From Verrucomicrobiales bacterium (GTDB lineage: Bacteria > Verrucomicrobiota > Verrucomicrobiia > Verrucomicrobiales > DEV007), in assembly GCA_002708885.1 (NCBI GenBank), contig PAPL01000033.1, positions 38,573 through 45,153 on the forward strand: DNA of 6,581 nt. The letters are read 5' to 3'. Below, one piece after another: positions 6,551 through 6,581 of this stretch. A program made the translations under genes and the position numbers. Below the pieces are notes generated by a model that searched no databases, was not told the origin of the DNA, and saw nothing but the letters and a program-made list of their open reading frames with translations. Position 1 is the first letter of the stretch; the number at the start of each line of letters is the position of its first letter.

Positions 6551-6581
6551 AGTTAACAGAAATAGAGATCTACTTATTCCA

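Overview
The window carries five protein genes in two divergent groups and one strong terminator. No RNA gene, mobile element or CRISPR array was seen. Gene content points to the Planctomycetes-Verrucomicrobia-Lentisphaerae group: a DUF1501 protein with a twin-arginine leader, a two-domain DUF1080 protein, and an exported Gfo/Idh/MocA oxidoreductase of the kind abundant in those genomes. Base composition is moderate (mid-40s % GC by eye), and clear Shine-Dalgarno sequences are mostly missing. A free-living, perhaps aquatic, polysaccharide-degrading member is plausible. This placement is inference from protein style, not from a marker gene.

Minus-strand group (3691 down to 1): a secreted protein with two DUF1080 (3-keto-disaccharide hydrolase family) domains, then a DUF1501 protein, then a DUF3500 protein that runs off the left edge. 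Gaps are 12 and 53 bases with no terminator between, so this looks like one operon. Plus-strand group (3813 to 6484): a secreted PHP-domain protein and, 107 bases later, a Tat-exported Gfo/Idh/MocA oxidoreductase. It ends in a 15-bp GC-rich hairpin followed by a short T run.

The two groups share a control region of about 120 bases (3692-3812) that holds a 19-bp imperfect palindrome. A second palindrome and a short direct repeat lie before the oxidoreductase gene. All five products begin with an export signal (three Sec-like, two Tat-like), so the whole block appears to act outside the cytoplasm.

The most coherent reading is a periplasmic carbohydrate module. The oxidoreductase could oxidise a sugar (for example at C3) and the DUF1080 protein could cleave the resulting 3-keto-glycoside, a pairing known from the 3-keto-glycoside route in Bacteroides. 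The roles of the DUF1501, DUF3500 and PHP proteins are unknown. I see no clearly new class of system, but this five-gene combination, with two domains of unknown function in one operon, merits a context search.
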